DNA of 64,000 bases from Dactylorhiza incarnata (Eukaryota > Streptophyta > Magnoliopsida > Asparagales > Orchidaceae). The stretch lies in contig JAWHQI010000013.1 of assembly GCA_033032865.1 (NCBI GenBank), positions 7,192,001-7,256,000 on the forward strand. Reading direction: 5' to 3'. The notes under the pieces were generated by a model that worked only from the letters and a program-made list of their open reading frames with translations, had not been told where the DNA came from and made no database searches. How positions within the stretch are numbered: the stretch's first letter is position 1; each line of letters opens with the position of its first letter. Positions 19,035 to 30,715 of the stretch are shown here, piece after piece. Made by a program: the position numbers and the translations under genes.

Positions 19035-20805
19035 TGATAAAGTAGTTTTTATATAAGTTTTTAATAGAAAATTTTGTAATTATTTAATTTGAATTTTCCT
19101 TTTTATGTCAATTTTAGGTTATAAGTAGTTCTTTTTGTAATTTTGATTCTAACTTAGCCTAATTTTAATATTTGCAGATTTCTGGGACAAATCGGGAAAA
19201 ATCACATGTCACGCCCTCGGTCACGCCCGTGACCAAGGGCGTGTAACCTGAAGATCAGTCCAGAGTCGCAGCCGTGCTGTTGAGCTAGTGCACACCCAGT
19301 CACGCCCCAGGTCACGCCCGTGACCCAAAGTCACGCCCGTGACCGGGGGCGTGTAATTTCAGCATCTGCCACGTGGAGCCGCCGTCGAGACGAGAAGCTG
19401 CCGTTGAGAAGTCAACTTGAGTCACGCCCGTGACCCAAAGTCACGCCCGTGACCTTCCCGCGTGATCCAAGCACGCCGCCGCGGCGTCTGGCTAGCCCAT
19501 GCCGCATTAAATGAAGCCTTCCTGAGTCACGCCCGTGACCTAATTGTCACGCCCGTGACCTAATTGTCACGCCCGTGACATGTGCGATTTTCTCCCGCCG
19601 TCACGCCAAGCCCACGCCGCGACCGGATCCGATGCTGCAGAGATTACACGCCCTAGGTCACGCCCGTGACCGAGGGCGTGTAACATGAAATTTTTGCCTA
19701 TAAATTCAGAGGCTCTCCTTGAGTTCAAAGTTCAGAATTTTGGAGTGGGGAAGGTGCTGCTGGAGCCAATCTTGAGTAGTTTTCCTTTTTCATGTTCATG
19801 TTCATGTCTCTTTATTTTCATGCTCTCTTCCTTTTCTAATGCAATGTATTAGCTTTCCTTTAGTGCAATAGTCTAGTTTAAGCTTGTAATCTTGTTTTTC
19901 CTAGCTTGCAATTTCCTTTCTTAAGTCTTGTAATAGTTTTTCATTTAAATAAAAAATAGTTTGTTCTCTTTATTTTGTCTCCTCCTTAGCTAAAGTTTCT
20001 TAATATGCATTTTTATTTTTTTTTTCTCTTCCCCCTCCACCATGATTAACTAATCCTCATTAGTACTCGATCAAAATGATCCGAGGATGAGTTAGACAAG
20101 TTATGATTTTCTAAAGTTTTCTTTTTCCGTTTTTATAAACACTTGAATTATCCTTGATTTTTAATTAGTGAGGCCATACTTTCGATATATGGTTTTCGCT
20201 TAAGTTTTCATATTTAGTTAGCCGAGAGGCTCAAAGTATGAATCGATCACTCAAGGGTAAAGAGAGTTGCACGCACCCCTCGAGAGAGGATGACGTAAAT
20301 CTCCAGGATTGGAGTCAAATCCAATAGTGGGGTTCACCTCGTAAAGCAAGTTTTAGGTAATCGATTATAGGACGAGAGTCCGGTTGATTTTTCCTAATCT
20401 TAGTTGGGCATTAACCTCGAGAGAGGCATGTTCGAGCTTCGGGAACCTCCACGGTCAAGTGGTTCAATTTAAACGGAATTAGATTTAATTTCTTTTTACT
20501 TGTCTTTTCTCACTCCAAGGTGACTTTTGATTGAGTACTAGCCTCTTTTATCATCATCTAAACCCTTAATTTAGCTTGCAATTTCTCTTTTTTAGCTAAG
20601 AACCAAAACCCCAAAATATCATTAGATAAGATAATAGTGACTTTCCTCAAAGTAGAAGTATTCAACGCGCCCCGTGGAATACGACCTTGGTATTTCTTAA
20701 TATCCTATACTATAGACGATAAGGTACACTTGCCTTTATCAGATATAGTTTTGGAGAAAATCTCAACCCTTCACTAAAATTTCAAAACCGCAAAAATCTA
20801 TATCA
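19035..20805 (+). repeat. 3' LTR of Ath-1
   Basis: 1771 bp, intact. The palindrome array is 19198-19684, with one 20-bp unit fewer than the 5' LTR. TATAAAT is at 19699-19705. Substitutions relative to the 5' LTR are seen near 19290 (C/G), 20305 (C/A) and 20461 (A/G). Confidence 0.93.
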
Positions 20806-20810
20806 CGCTT

Positions 20811-21810
20811 GCTCTTATGGAATGGGCGTCTGACATTAAAGGACATCACATGTTACCGTTATGCGGCTGATCTGTCCTATAAAAGGGAATAGTGCTGCCC
20901 TAGAAAAGAAATCTTCGAAGAAAGAAAAAAAGAATGAAAAAGTAACCCGCTACTACACTTCAATTGAACAGTATTCTCGGCGGAGAAGAAGAAGATCAAG
21001 TAGAGAGCAAGCATCAAGTGCTCTCTGAAGAATCAGTCATCATCATCGACTGAAAAGTAGCCGATCAACACCAGGCAGAAGAAGTGAAGGCTAAATAAGA
21101 TCTAGTGCTGAATCTCCAGATCAAGAAGCATCTTCTTCAACCTAAAGAAGCCAATCTTCATCAGGCTAAAGTTGCCAATCTTCATCCGGTAGAAGTAACA
21201 GTCATTTCTACTGTAATCTCTTGTAAAGGCTTGTGAGCTTATTTTTCTAGCTTGCGGGCTGGAGAGCTGTGAGGCTTGAGGGACAGGGCAGTGGACTTGC
21301 AGGTCCGACAGCGTCTAGCTTGCGGGCTGGAGAGCTGTGAGGCTTGAGGCCAGGGCAGTGGACTTGCGGGTCCGATCTTGTCGAGCTTGAGGGCTCGGGC
21401 ATAGTAGGGGCTTGCGGGCCTAGGCTGTAGGCACAAGACTTGCGGTTCTGTGTTGTGTAGGGCTCGAGAGCCTGAGTGTCGAGCTTGCGGGCTCAGGGGC
21501 AGTAGGGGATTGCGGGCCTAGGCTGTTGGAATTGCGGGTCCGAGGTGTAAAGCTTGAGGGCCTGAAGATTTGGTGGCGTTTGCCGATCCTAGCACAATGC
21601 TAGGTAGGCGCAGAGGAAAAAAGGACTACTCAAGACACCCTGTCTTGAGGAACCTCTATACATCATTGTGTGTTTTCTGTGTTATGCTTTATAACTTTTA
21701 GGTCTACTAACCAGAAATCCAGAACACCTAAAAGGGAATAACATAATTTGAAAAAACTATTCACCCCCCCCCCCCCCTCTAGGTGATAAGTTGATACCCA
21801 ATAAACAACA
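20811..21810 (+). repeat. 5' LTR of Sire-B, right part (promoter, R, U5)
   Basis: It continues the LTR after the Athila TSD. TATAAAA is at 20878-20884. The next ~300 bases are A-rich leader. 21228-21560 is a run of small hairpins with loop TTGCGG or TTGAGG (see findings). A 14-C run lies at 21764-21777 before TCTAGGTG, 33 bases before the LTR end. Confidence 0.9.
21228..21560 (+). repeat. Array of mini-hairpins with constant loop in R-U5 of Sire-B
   Basis: A dozen or so copies of stem-TTG(C/A)GG-stem. Stems read by eye here or in the 3' LTR copy (25938-26275): AGGC/GCCT, AGC/GCT, GGC/GCC, GGAC/GTCC, CGAGC/GCTCG, GAGC/GCTC, GAC/GTC. The loop stays the same while the stem bases change together. 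One further palindrome is GGCTCGAGAGCC at 21460-21471. Confidence 0.75.
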
Positions 21811-21812
21811 AG

Positions 21813-21824
21813 TGGTATCAGAGC
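21813..21824 (+). other. Primer binding site of Sire-B (tRNA-iMet)
   Basis: TGGTATCAGAGC, two bases after the LTR end; a perfect match to the initiator tRNA-Met site. Confidence 0.92.
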
Positions 21825-21872
21825 TAGGTTGTTCAAAGAAAAGCTTAACAGCTTGAACAGATCTGTCATTGG

Positions 21873-23408
21873 GTGTCTAGTATCACATCTATGGAGTCAA
21901 GGATAGCTGTTTGTTCCAGAGAGAACTTTGCCCTTTGGAAAATTAGAGCAAGAACTTACATGGAGGCAATGGATCCTAGAATGTTTTTAATTACTCAAGA
22001 AGGACCCTCCATAATAAAAGATGAGAGCCTCCTAGCCAGCCCGGACAAAGAAGCCAAAGATATTCTTGCTGATGTAGTTGACATCTCAACATTTCAGAAA
22101 ATAGCTCACTGCATAACAGCAAAAGAGATGTGGGACTCTCTATCAATCCTTATGGAAGGATCAGATGAAGAAAGAAGCAAAGCAGCCAAGAAGAAAATCA
22201 GAACACTGAGTGACAGTGACTCACGCTGTTCAGACTCAGAAGAAAAAAAACAGTTTGGACTAACTGTCCTATCTGAGTCAGAGGAAGAAGTCAAGGATGA
22301 AGTCTCACCTGAACAAGTATGCATAAGAGCTCATATATCTACTTCAGACTCAGAATCAGAGACAGACTCATCTGGTAATGATGACTGGCCCAAGCCATAC
22401 AATGACCTCTTAGAAGATGTCAAGATACTCAAGATGCTGTGCAAGGAGCAGGATGCAAAGATCTCATCTCTTCAAGCAAGAAATCTTGATCTCTCAGAGA
22501 AAGCAGAAATGCTAACTTTAGAGAATGCAGAGTTTTATCAAATTATAAGGACTTCAAGGCAAGCTCCAACCTTGACTTGATAGACAAATTTGGAAAAACT
22601 CTGAAGGCATTGATTGAGAGCAAAGAGCTGTGCTGCTCACTAACCAGAGAAGTAGTTCTTCTGAAGAAGGACAAATTTCATCCCAGTCCTGAAATATAAA
22701 AGTGACGACATCAGAAGGGTGGAGAGTAAACTCGCCTTTATGGTAATGCCTATGTCAAGCTCCTCCAAACCAGAGACCTCTCCTCTACTGGTAAATGGTT
22801 ACTGCTCCACTCAAAAAAGGGAGCAGGGATGCTTTAAGGAAGACAGATCAGGCAGACCTTATGGGAAGAAGGCTAACTTGAGGAAGGTAAGCTCACCCTC
22901 TGGCAAGAATGCTGAGCAATCCAATCTTGGGTATTTCAAGTTTGGGAACTCCACAAGTGGAGCAAAGAACATGCCAAAAACCACAAAGGTACCTCAAGAA
23001 GTCATGAGGAGGCAGAAATTTGCTAAGCCCAGAGAAGAGAAGAAATTCTCAGAAAAGACTAAATCCAGATGGAAAACTGTGAATGGTGACAGCAAACATC
23101 ATATCTACCATCGGCACAGTTCACCTTCTCTGCCTCATTCATTTGTAAACACTCAAAGAACTATTGCTCATACAGTCAGACAGAAAAGAAGACATAACAT
23201 GTATGAATGCTGGTGTTGTGGAAAGACTGGGCACTTTGCAATTGATTGTTGGTACAATCCAACTGCTCCAAGGGTAACAAATGCTAAACTGGCAAATAAT
23301 CTTTTTCATAATCACTATGCATACCCTAGGGCAGTTATATCCAGTATGCCCGTCAAAGCTAAGAATTTCCTAGGACCCAAATTCACTTGGGTTCCTAAGG
23401 GCGTGTAA
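21873..23408 (+). pseudogene. gag: gag of Sire-B with CCHC zinc knuckle, frameshifted
   Basis: The first frame (21873-22580) begins MSSITSMESRIAV and carries a Copia Gag core (ENFALWKIRARTYMEAMDP, ITAKEMWDSLSILMEGSDEE). An acidic Ser/Glu-rich region and a leucine-rich coiled coil follow. It then shifts frame near 22550 and again near 22700. The last part (22719-23408) is basic and holds a CX2CX4HX4C knuckle, CWCCGKTGHFAIDC, near 23212, and ends FTWVPKGV, the usual end of Sirevirus Gag. About 60 residues expected after WDSLSILMEGSDEERSK seem to be missing by comparison with Sire-C and Sire-D. Confidence 0.82.
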
Positions 23409-23858
23409 TCATATTTTGCAGGTAGTCCAAGTGCCCACCAGAAGCAAATCTAGGCCCTAGACAAGGTGGCTGCTCTGACCCATTGTCAGAACAACAAAGT
23501 TTATTTACTAACAAAACTAATGTAGGTATATTACTAAAAGAGCGCTAAAAGCTGGATAGGGTTGGTGCCAAAGGATAACTCCCAAGCAGAGCGAAAGAAT
23601 GTCTTAGGCAGACATGTAAGGAAGAATTGACTCGTCAATACAAGAGGTGGTTACGACGACACAATAGACGTTACGACGACAAAGATTCGAGCTGGGAGGA
23701 TAAGAATCCAAGGAGCATTTAGACAATAATAACCACGTCGGCAAAATATAATCGAGCTATTTTTATCGGGATTGGATGGGTCCATCGGAGCCATTTGATC
23801 GGATTTTTAAGCTGGCAAAATGTCATAAAACCCTACATGGGTCTATGTTAGACATCAG
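23409..23858 (+). other. Unrecognised filler replacing integrase and RT in Sire-B
   Basis: About 450 bp where protease, integrase and RT should be. A TTTTGCAG acceptor-like site lies at 23414-23421. No Copia motif is visible. It contains a short duplication (GTTACGACGAC at 23650 and 23670). Origin unknown: captured host DNA or another element are both possible. Confidence 0.55.
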
Positions 23859-23859
23859 T

Positions 23860-24319
23860 TGCAGGTGATACAGATTATGCAGGATGCAAGGAAGACAGGA
23901 ATAGTGCATCAGGGACATGTCAATTCCTTGGTGGAAGACTGATCTCTTGGAGCAGAAAGAAGCAGACCAGTGTGGCAATCTCAACAGCAGAATCAGAGTA
24001 TATCTCTGCTGGGAGCTGTTGTGCCCAACTGTTATGGATCAAACATCAACTTGAAGACTACAACCTAAAGATGACCAAAACACCCATGTTTTGTGACTCT
24101 TCAAGTGCAATCTCAATTGTTAAGATCCATGTCTCTCACAGCAGGACTAAGCATATTGAGATCAGGTATCACTTCATCAGGGAGCATGTGGAAAATGAAG
24201 ATATCACCCTTGAGTTTGTCCCAACAGACAAACAAGTGGCTGATATATTTACAAAGCCCCTAGATGAAGCTAAGCTTAATTTCTTCAAATTCCAACTTGG
24301 GATGTTAAACTTAGAGTGA
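23860..24319 (+). pseudogene. C-terminal RNase H fragment of Sire-B pol
   Basis: In one frame from about 23869: DYAGCKEDRNSASGTCQFLG, then [38 protein letters not shown] and the closing [18 protein letters not shown], stop at 24317-24319. These are the hallmarks of the last ~150 residues of Copia Pol. The catalytic part of RT is absent, so this is a remnant even though the reading frame is clean. Confidence 0.88.
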
Positions 24320-24394
24320 TCTTCTACTTACTTTTCTCTAATCCCTTTCTAGATAATTGTTAAGAAAATTTCTCTGGGCTTGGATGAACTATGA

Positions 24395-24725
24395 CCGAGC
24401 AAGGGGGAGCCTTGGACTATTGTCTAGTAAAAGAAGAGCTCCAGAAAAGAAGTCAGAAAGGGGGAGAAAGGGCATCAAATGTTCAAGAGAAGATGATGCT
24501 CAAGAAGACGACCTCAAAGATAGGGGGAGCAAAGAAGTAGGGGGAGCCATAAAAGAAGAGACATCAAATCAAGGGGGATCTACAAGTTTGATGTACTCAG
24601 GAAGTTCAGTAAAAGATAAGTACAATCTTACAATCTTACATGCTCAAAAGTTAAGATTATAATATCTATTGTCAAGTGAAAGTAGTCTTGAATTGAGATT
24701 CTGACTTCTTCAAATAGGGGGAGAT
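24395..24725 (+). other. Multiplied polypurine tracts before the 3' LTR of Sire-B
   Basis: The AGGGGGAG core (or close variants) occurs near 24402, 24459, 24522, 24539 and 24574. The terminal copy AAATAGGGGGAGAT directly precedes the LTR. Multiplied purine tracts are, as far as I recall, a known feature of Sireviruses. The region is otherwise a charged, non-conserved stretch. Confidence 0.75.
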
Positions 24726-26542
24726 TGTTGGGAATCTTGCCCACATGATTCCTGATTTGAAGAAGTCACCAAGTCAAGAAAACTTCACTTTGTATTTGAT
24801 GGCTTCTCTAGCTTATAAATCTCAGGAAGTTAGTAGAACAGATTCGTCGAACGCAGAAGGAAGTTCGTCGAACGCAGAATGGAGTTCGTCGAACTCAGAA
24901 GGAAGATCAACGACCGCTGAGAGTTGGCGTGTTCGTCGAAAGCAAAAGCAAGATCGTCGAACTCAGAAGGAAGATCGTCGACCGCTAAGACTCGGCAAGA
25001 TCGTCAAACGCAGAGAAGACGCGGTATCGTCGACTTCACCAAAGTGTCCTTGTCGTCGAGAAAGAACAAACATCGACGTGAAGAAGCCTTGTCGTTGAAA
25101 AACCTAAGTATGACTGATGGCGTTGAACATCGCCGTAAAGAAGGAATGTCGTCAAGAAGACTGAAGAAGGATGGCTGAAGACAAGCAATTGCTGAAGTAT
25201 GATCTGTCGACATAGTATCACTCATATCGTCGAGAGAACAACATGATTATGACGACAATCTATAAGAAGGAAGATCACGACGACACAGTCAGAGATAGAA
25301 TATCGTCGTATATGCAGAATGTCTCGTATCGTCGAGATACCAGCATCAGAAGCAGAAGAAAGAAGAATTGAAAGTGTATCTAAGTTCAAGGCTTCGACAA
25401 AGTTCTGTCATCGAGATGTTGTCCAAGACGTCGTAACGATGGAAATATCGTCGAGACAGATTCAAATGTTGCGGACGCGCTGTCTGTATTTAATACCGCC
25501 GCCTGATTGTCCAATCAGCGCATGCTCTTATGGTATGGGCGTTTGACATTAAAGGACATCACATGTTACCATTATGCGGATGATCTGTCCTATAAAATGG
25601 AACAGTGATGCCCTAGAAAAGACATCTTCGAAGAAAGAAAAAAAGAACGAAAAAGTATCCCGCCTCCACACTTCAATAGAACAGTATTCTCGGCGGAGAA
25701 GAAGAAGATCAAGTAGAGAGCAAGCATCAAGTGCTCTCTGAAGAATCAGTCATCATCATCAACTAAAAAGTAGACAATCAACACCAGGCAAAAGAAGTGA
25801 ACGCTGAAAGAAGATCTAGTGCTGAATCTCCAGATTAAGAAGCATCTTCTTCAACCTAAAGAAGCCAATCTTCATTAGGCTAAAGTTGTCAATCTTCATC
25901 CGGCAGAAGTAACAGTCATTTCTACTGTAATCTCTTGTAAAGGCTTGCGGGCCTATTTGTCTAGCTTGCGAGCTGGAGAGCTATGAGGCTTGAGGGCCAG
26001 GGCAGTGGACTTGCGGGTCCGACACCGTCTAACTTGCGGGCTGGAGAGTTGTGAGGCTTGAGGGCCAGGGCAGTGGACTTACGGGTCCGATCTTGCCGAA
26101 CTTGAGGGCTCGGGCGCAGTAGGGGCTTGCGGGCCTAGGCTGTAGGCACAGGACTTGCGGGTCTGTGTTGTGTAGGGCTCGAGAGCCTGAGTGTCGAGCT
26201 TGCGGGCTCAGGGGCATTAGGGGCTTGCGGGCCTAGGATGTTGGACTTGCGGGTCCGAGGTATAAGGCTTGAGGTCCTGAAGATTTGGTGGAGTTTGCCG
26301 AGCCTAGCACACTGCTAGGTAGGCGCAGAGGGAAAGAGGATTACTCAAGACACCCTATCTTGAGGAACCTCTATACATCGTTGTGTGTTTTCTGTGTTAT
26401 GCTTTATAACTTTTAGATCAACTAACCAGAAATCCAGAACACCTAAAAGGGAATAACATAATTTGAAAATCCTATTCACCCGCCCCCCCCCCCCCCCCCC
26501 CCCCCCCCCTCTAGGTGATAAGTTGACACCCAATAAACAACA
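24726..26542 (+). repeat. 3' LTR of Sire-B
   Basis: 1817 bp, uninterrupted, and the best copy of this LTR. TTCGTCGAACGCAG words lie at 24843-25020, looser ones to 25460. TATAAAA is at 25591-25597. The hairpin array at 25938-26275 is better preserved than in the 5' LTR. A C run of about 30 broken by one G lies at 26479-26509. The empty Athila target lies near 25517-25530. Confidence 0.92.
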
Positions 26543-26806
26543 CCGGTGGTGGTGGAACGACGTTTGGAGTCGGTGGAACTCCATGTTGCGATGTAGGGTT
26601 CGTCGCGGGCTACACAAGAAATTACACTCGTAAGGGACTTAGCTAGAGAATATTCAGTTAGAAGTGGACTTTTCATGTGATTTCCCTTATTGGCACACCA
26701 TTGCTTCCGCTGCTAGTTTGTCCTCAAACTAAGCTCGCGCGGGGTGGCCCAGGGTTTGTGGACTTCTTTTCTTTTCTCCGGATCGAGGTTTGCTTTGATA
26801 CCACTT
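26543..26806 (-). other. Leader of a Tekay/Del-like element, minus strand
   Basis: Flanking DNA into which Sire-A and Sire-B inserted. At its right end, on the minus strand, TGGTATCAAAGC (26792-26803) follows the Tek-A LTR by three bases; it matches the tRNA-Met primer site with one change. The rest is non-coding leader; the gag expected to its left was displaced by the Copia insertions and is not in the window. Confidence 0.65.
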
Positions 26807-27977
26807 TGTAAGACCTTTTTTTCTTTTTCAACTCTGGGGTCTTATGCCCAGAACCGCCATTTTGCGGTGACACCCTCACTCGGGAAGGTCGACACTACAA
26901 AATGCCGATCCTGCCGGCCTTATCGATCACAAAGATGTTAAGCTTAAACAAACTAATAGAAGTCAAGTCCACATCACATATAAATAAACTATCATAAAGA
27001 GATGTCCACATAATCATAACTGAAATCAAAGACAGAAATAACAAGGGCTCATGCCCGATACATCAAATCCTCACTACATAAACACTCGCGGAAGCAAGTC
27101 AACTAGTAATAACACTTACGGATCCCGACACTGGTGTTCATGTGCTAGACTACCCCGCCTCCATCTGCACCTGCCTCTGGTGCTGCTCTGTCTCTGTGGT
27201 CTCCTAAAATGATAAGGTCCACCGACCGTTAGTCAAAAGACTAAGCCAATCCCCCACCCCTCCCCTGGTGACTCCTAGGCACTGTGCGGGAAGGATGAAG
27301 CGGAGGACAACAAGGGGTATAACAATAGCAGGTGATAGGGGTACAAGGAATGTCTACACTACACATGTATATATATATAATTGAAGCAGTAAAAGAGCAT
27401 AGTAAGAGCAGGTAAAGAATAAGTAAAGTGCAGTAAGTAAAGACATGTATATAATAGAAAGTAACCATTAATTTATAGGAATGCCCATACAAACCTATAG
27501 ACCAAGGGGTCGTTTAGCAAGGCCTATCGTATAAGAATTCCCATAACCGACTTATACGATAGGGGTAGGGGTATGCAATATTTATGCTATGTCATGCAAG
27601 GAATGTTGTTAAATGTTATGTTCACACAAGTGCAACTCACACACTTCGACTCTAAGCACACAGACCTTTAGTTCCCCCTTTTTGGAGCTAGCAAAACTCC
27701 CAGGATACTCCCGTAGTGGCAAACGGAAGCGGTGGGTTGGGCCTCGCCCACATCCAGGTTAGTATTTGCACTACCTAACCTAGACCTAACATACGCCTCA
27801 ACGCTAAGAACACAACAACGGAGCTCCTGTGTACTCCTGCTAGTTAAACCACCAGACTTGTCTTGGTAAAGGGTTATCCACACTTACCGAGCCCAAGTAT
27901 TAATGTCGGTGCAACGACCATCAACACTAAGGACCCACCACCTTATGCACATGCAAACATGTTTACCATCTATCTCC

Positions 27978-28083
27978 GAGCCATAAGCTCACCGGCTAAT
28001 CCCCCCGGCACAACAAACATTACTGAGCCACAAGCTCACCAGACTAATTAGTCTGCTTCTATAACCACCGAGCCTACCGCTCG
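27978..28083 (-). repeat. Hairpin cluster in Tek-A
   Basis: Three GAGC-(5 nt)-GCTC hairpins: 27978-27990 (loop CATAA), 28024-28038 (outer pair T-A, loop CACAA), 28069-28083 (outer pair C-G, loop CTACC). Between them is a perfect 16-bp palindrome, CAGACTAATTAGTCTG, at 28040-28055. Confidence 0.65.
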
Positions 28084-30098
28084 TAAGACCAAACCGACTA
28101 AGCATCTGTGACGATGGAGTGTGAGTGAGTCTATTACTTAGTTAATCTTGTATTACAACTTACTCCTACGATTAATGGTTAGTCTTCGACTTCCCGAGGA
28201 TTACCCTATAAGGGGCTCGCTACGGTACTAGGAACTATAATGGGATTACACCCCAAGGCCCAAGCCTCTTATGTTTTCATTTGTATTAACCCTAGGTGGT
28301 TTATGACACGCTAGGGGAAAGACGATCTTTCGTCAATCCCAAGCACGACCTTACCCTTAACCCACCTAGCACTCTTTTCTCTTAAACTCCTTTTGGTGAC
28401 CTCATCCTCTTCAACCTGACCATGCACACCATCTACATACCAATTCCACCTAGTAGGCCCCTAAATATCCAAATTGCACATTTTTACTATACACAGACCA
28501 AACTAACTATATGAAGCTTACAAGTAGAGGTACTCCAAATATTCATCCAACTGACTCAAGATATTACTGGAGGGATATCATGGAATTATAAGACTAAATT
28601 CAAAGACTCATATTTTTCCTCAACATTTTAGCATTTATTTAAATTTCTCCAATATTTGCCAAGTATGAATATGAACATGAAGTGTAAGGTATTCTCAAGA
28701 CATGACCCTCATAAAATTATGATAAATTTATCATGCCAAAATAACAGTAAAAAATGAATATCACCATTTTACAGTAAGGAAATGTTCTCTATTTTAATAT
28801 TTAACTTATATCCAAACTTGAAGATTTATGAAGGAACTACCAAGAATACTTATGCCAAAATTATAGAAAAATTACCAGACCTGTACTATGTCCATAAAAG
28901 CTTAATTACATAGTTTCATATTTTATGGGAATCATTTCCTCACTGAAATAATTAGTCCAAATAATTCCTAATTTGCACATGTTGTGAAGTAGCCTACTGA
29001 TAACAATTTCCAAAAATTATATAAAAATTCACAGAGCTTTCTAGTGCTTTGCAATGTCCTATCACCAAGTTGCACATTTTTCCAGAGAGTTTTGGACCCT
29101 TATCAATATTTCTTAAGACTATGACAAAATAGGTGCCTTGAGAATGAAATACTAGATTAATCATTAAATAAACTATACAAAAATTACCAGGGGTAAATAT
29201 TATGATTATAAAGGCACCACCAAGATTTCATCTTCATCCAGGATCATTTGTGCATGTTAATATCTCTTACCAGAAGTTTACCTAAAGGGGTTATGACCTA
29301 ATTTAGGGGGAATAAGTTCTCCTAAAATTCTCTCAAAATTCCCTAGGGCATAAATACATCCCATGAACATATCTCCTAGGTTCCATGGCCATTCTATAGC
29401 TTTAGACCACATGTCCTTCACAAGCTCTATATGCACCCCAAGGGTGTAAGACTAGGGTTCTAGGGCATATCCACATCTACACCACCCCATCTTACTCATG
29501 AAGGTGTTTTAGGTGATCCTAAACCAGTGGCCAAGGTTTCAACTCATGGTGATGAGATTTGACCACAATATCCCAAGATAAACACCATGCCCTAACTTTG
29601 ACCCAATTTGACCTAACTTGGGTTGACAAATTACCCAACCAAATCAGTCCCAGTTGGGCTGAGATTTTTACCAGGGTCATGTGATAACCCTAAGAAGTAC
29701 CCACCAAAATTTGGAGGGCATTGGAGGTCATTTGATCCAACAATTAATTAATGTTTAATTTATGAAATTATTACAAAAACCTTAGAAAAAGGTTCTCCTA
29801 AAATTCCCATCTTTGGGTATGATGTGTGGGTAGCTGTAAATAGCCTATCTTTCAGTTTTCAAGTCAATCCCATAACACAATCAAAAGTTATTCAAGGAAT
29901 GGTGGCAGTCCTACCCTAGGGAACAGTCCCACCAAAATGGACCTACAGGGAGATACAGAAATCCTTTTGGGGTGAAATCAATTTTAAAATAAATTAGACT
30001 CCAAGGGCTACAACTTTATTGTTGACCATTTTTTCATTTGAGGGGTTCTACTATTTTTAATAATTAAAATGAACTACTGCAAGAAGTATGATAAAATG

Positions 30099-30715
30099 TG
30101 TTGGAACAAGTCTCTGCGTTCGACGAAATCCGACCTGCGTTCGACGAACTCTGTTCTGCATTTGATGAATGTCGTGCTTCAGCGCGCTCGACGAAATCCG
30201 ATCTTCGTTCGACGAATTAATTCAGTTCGATGAATTAATTTAGTTCGGTGAATTAACTCCGTTCGACGAACTCCGTGTTCAGTTCGTCGAACTCAACTAT
30301 CAGTTTGACGAACTCCAGAGTGTGTTCGACAAACTAATTCCGTTCGACGAACTCTGGGTTCAGTTCGACAAACTCAACTATTATTTCGGAGAATTAATTC
30401 CGTTCGACGAACTCCGGGTTCTGTTCGACGAACACCATAGTGTGTTCGACGAATGAGTTCCGTTCGACGAACTCTGGGTTCAGTTCGACGAACTCAACCA
30501 TCAGTTCGACGAACTCAAAATTTCTTCTACTGTGTACGACGAATTAATGAAATAAGGTTATAACCTAATCATTTACTCTGCATTCAGTTCGCTGAATTAA
30601 TTCAGTTCGACAAATTAATTCCGTTCGACGAACTCCGGATACAGCTCGACGAATTACTTCTACTCAGATCGACGAATTAATAGAATAATGATATAACATA
30701 ATCATTTAAATCTAC
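30099..30715. mobile_element. Fragment of a Sire-type LTR inside Tek-A
   Basis: It starts TGTTGGAACAAG like the Sire-C and Sire-D LTRs. It is made almost wholly of GTTCGACGAACTC-type words, more than 20 of them, with GACGAATTAATT variants. A ~50-bp block (GAATTAAT..AATCATTT) is duplicated at 30537 and 30671. The right end is not sharp, and promoter and U5 parts are missing, so it is truncated or decayed. Confidence 0.6.

Larger units (their letters stand above)
8278..20805 (+). mobile_element. Ath-1: nearly intact Athila-lineage Ty3/Gypsy element
   Basis: LTR ends are TGATAAAGTAG and CTATATCA, with a perfect 5-bp TSD CGCTT (8273-8277 and 20806-20810). The empty site is seen in the Sire-B 3' LTR near 25517-25530, confirming the insertion. 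Order: LTR, tRNA-Asp primer site, gag-protease-RT-RNase H-integrase, a 1.6-kb untranslated part, purine tract, LTR. By eye the LTRs differ by three substitutions, one 1-bp indel and one 20-bp repeat unit, so the insertion is recent. The env-like gene some Athila elements carry after pol is absent. Confidence 0.95.
7480..26542 (+). mobile_element. Sire-B: Ty1/Copia deletion derivative containing nested Athila
   Basis: A plus-strand element with TGTTGGGAATC...AAACAACA LTR ends and a perfect 5-bp TSD CCGGT (7475-7479 and 26543-26547). Without the 12.5-kb Athila insertion it is about 6.5 kb. It keeps gag with a zinc knuckle and the C-terminal RNase H, but integrase and nearly all of RT are replaced by about 450 bp of unrelated DNA. 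Its LTRs differ at many sites, so it is clearly older than the Athila insertion inside it. It sits directly beside the end of Sire-A. Confidence 0.9.
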
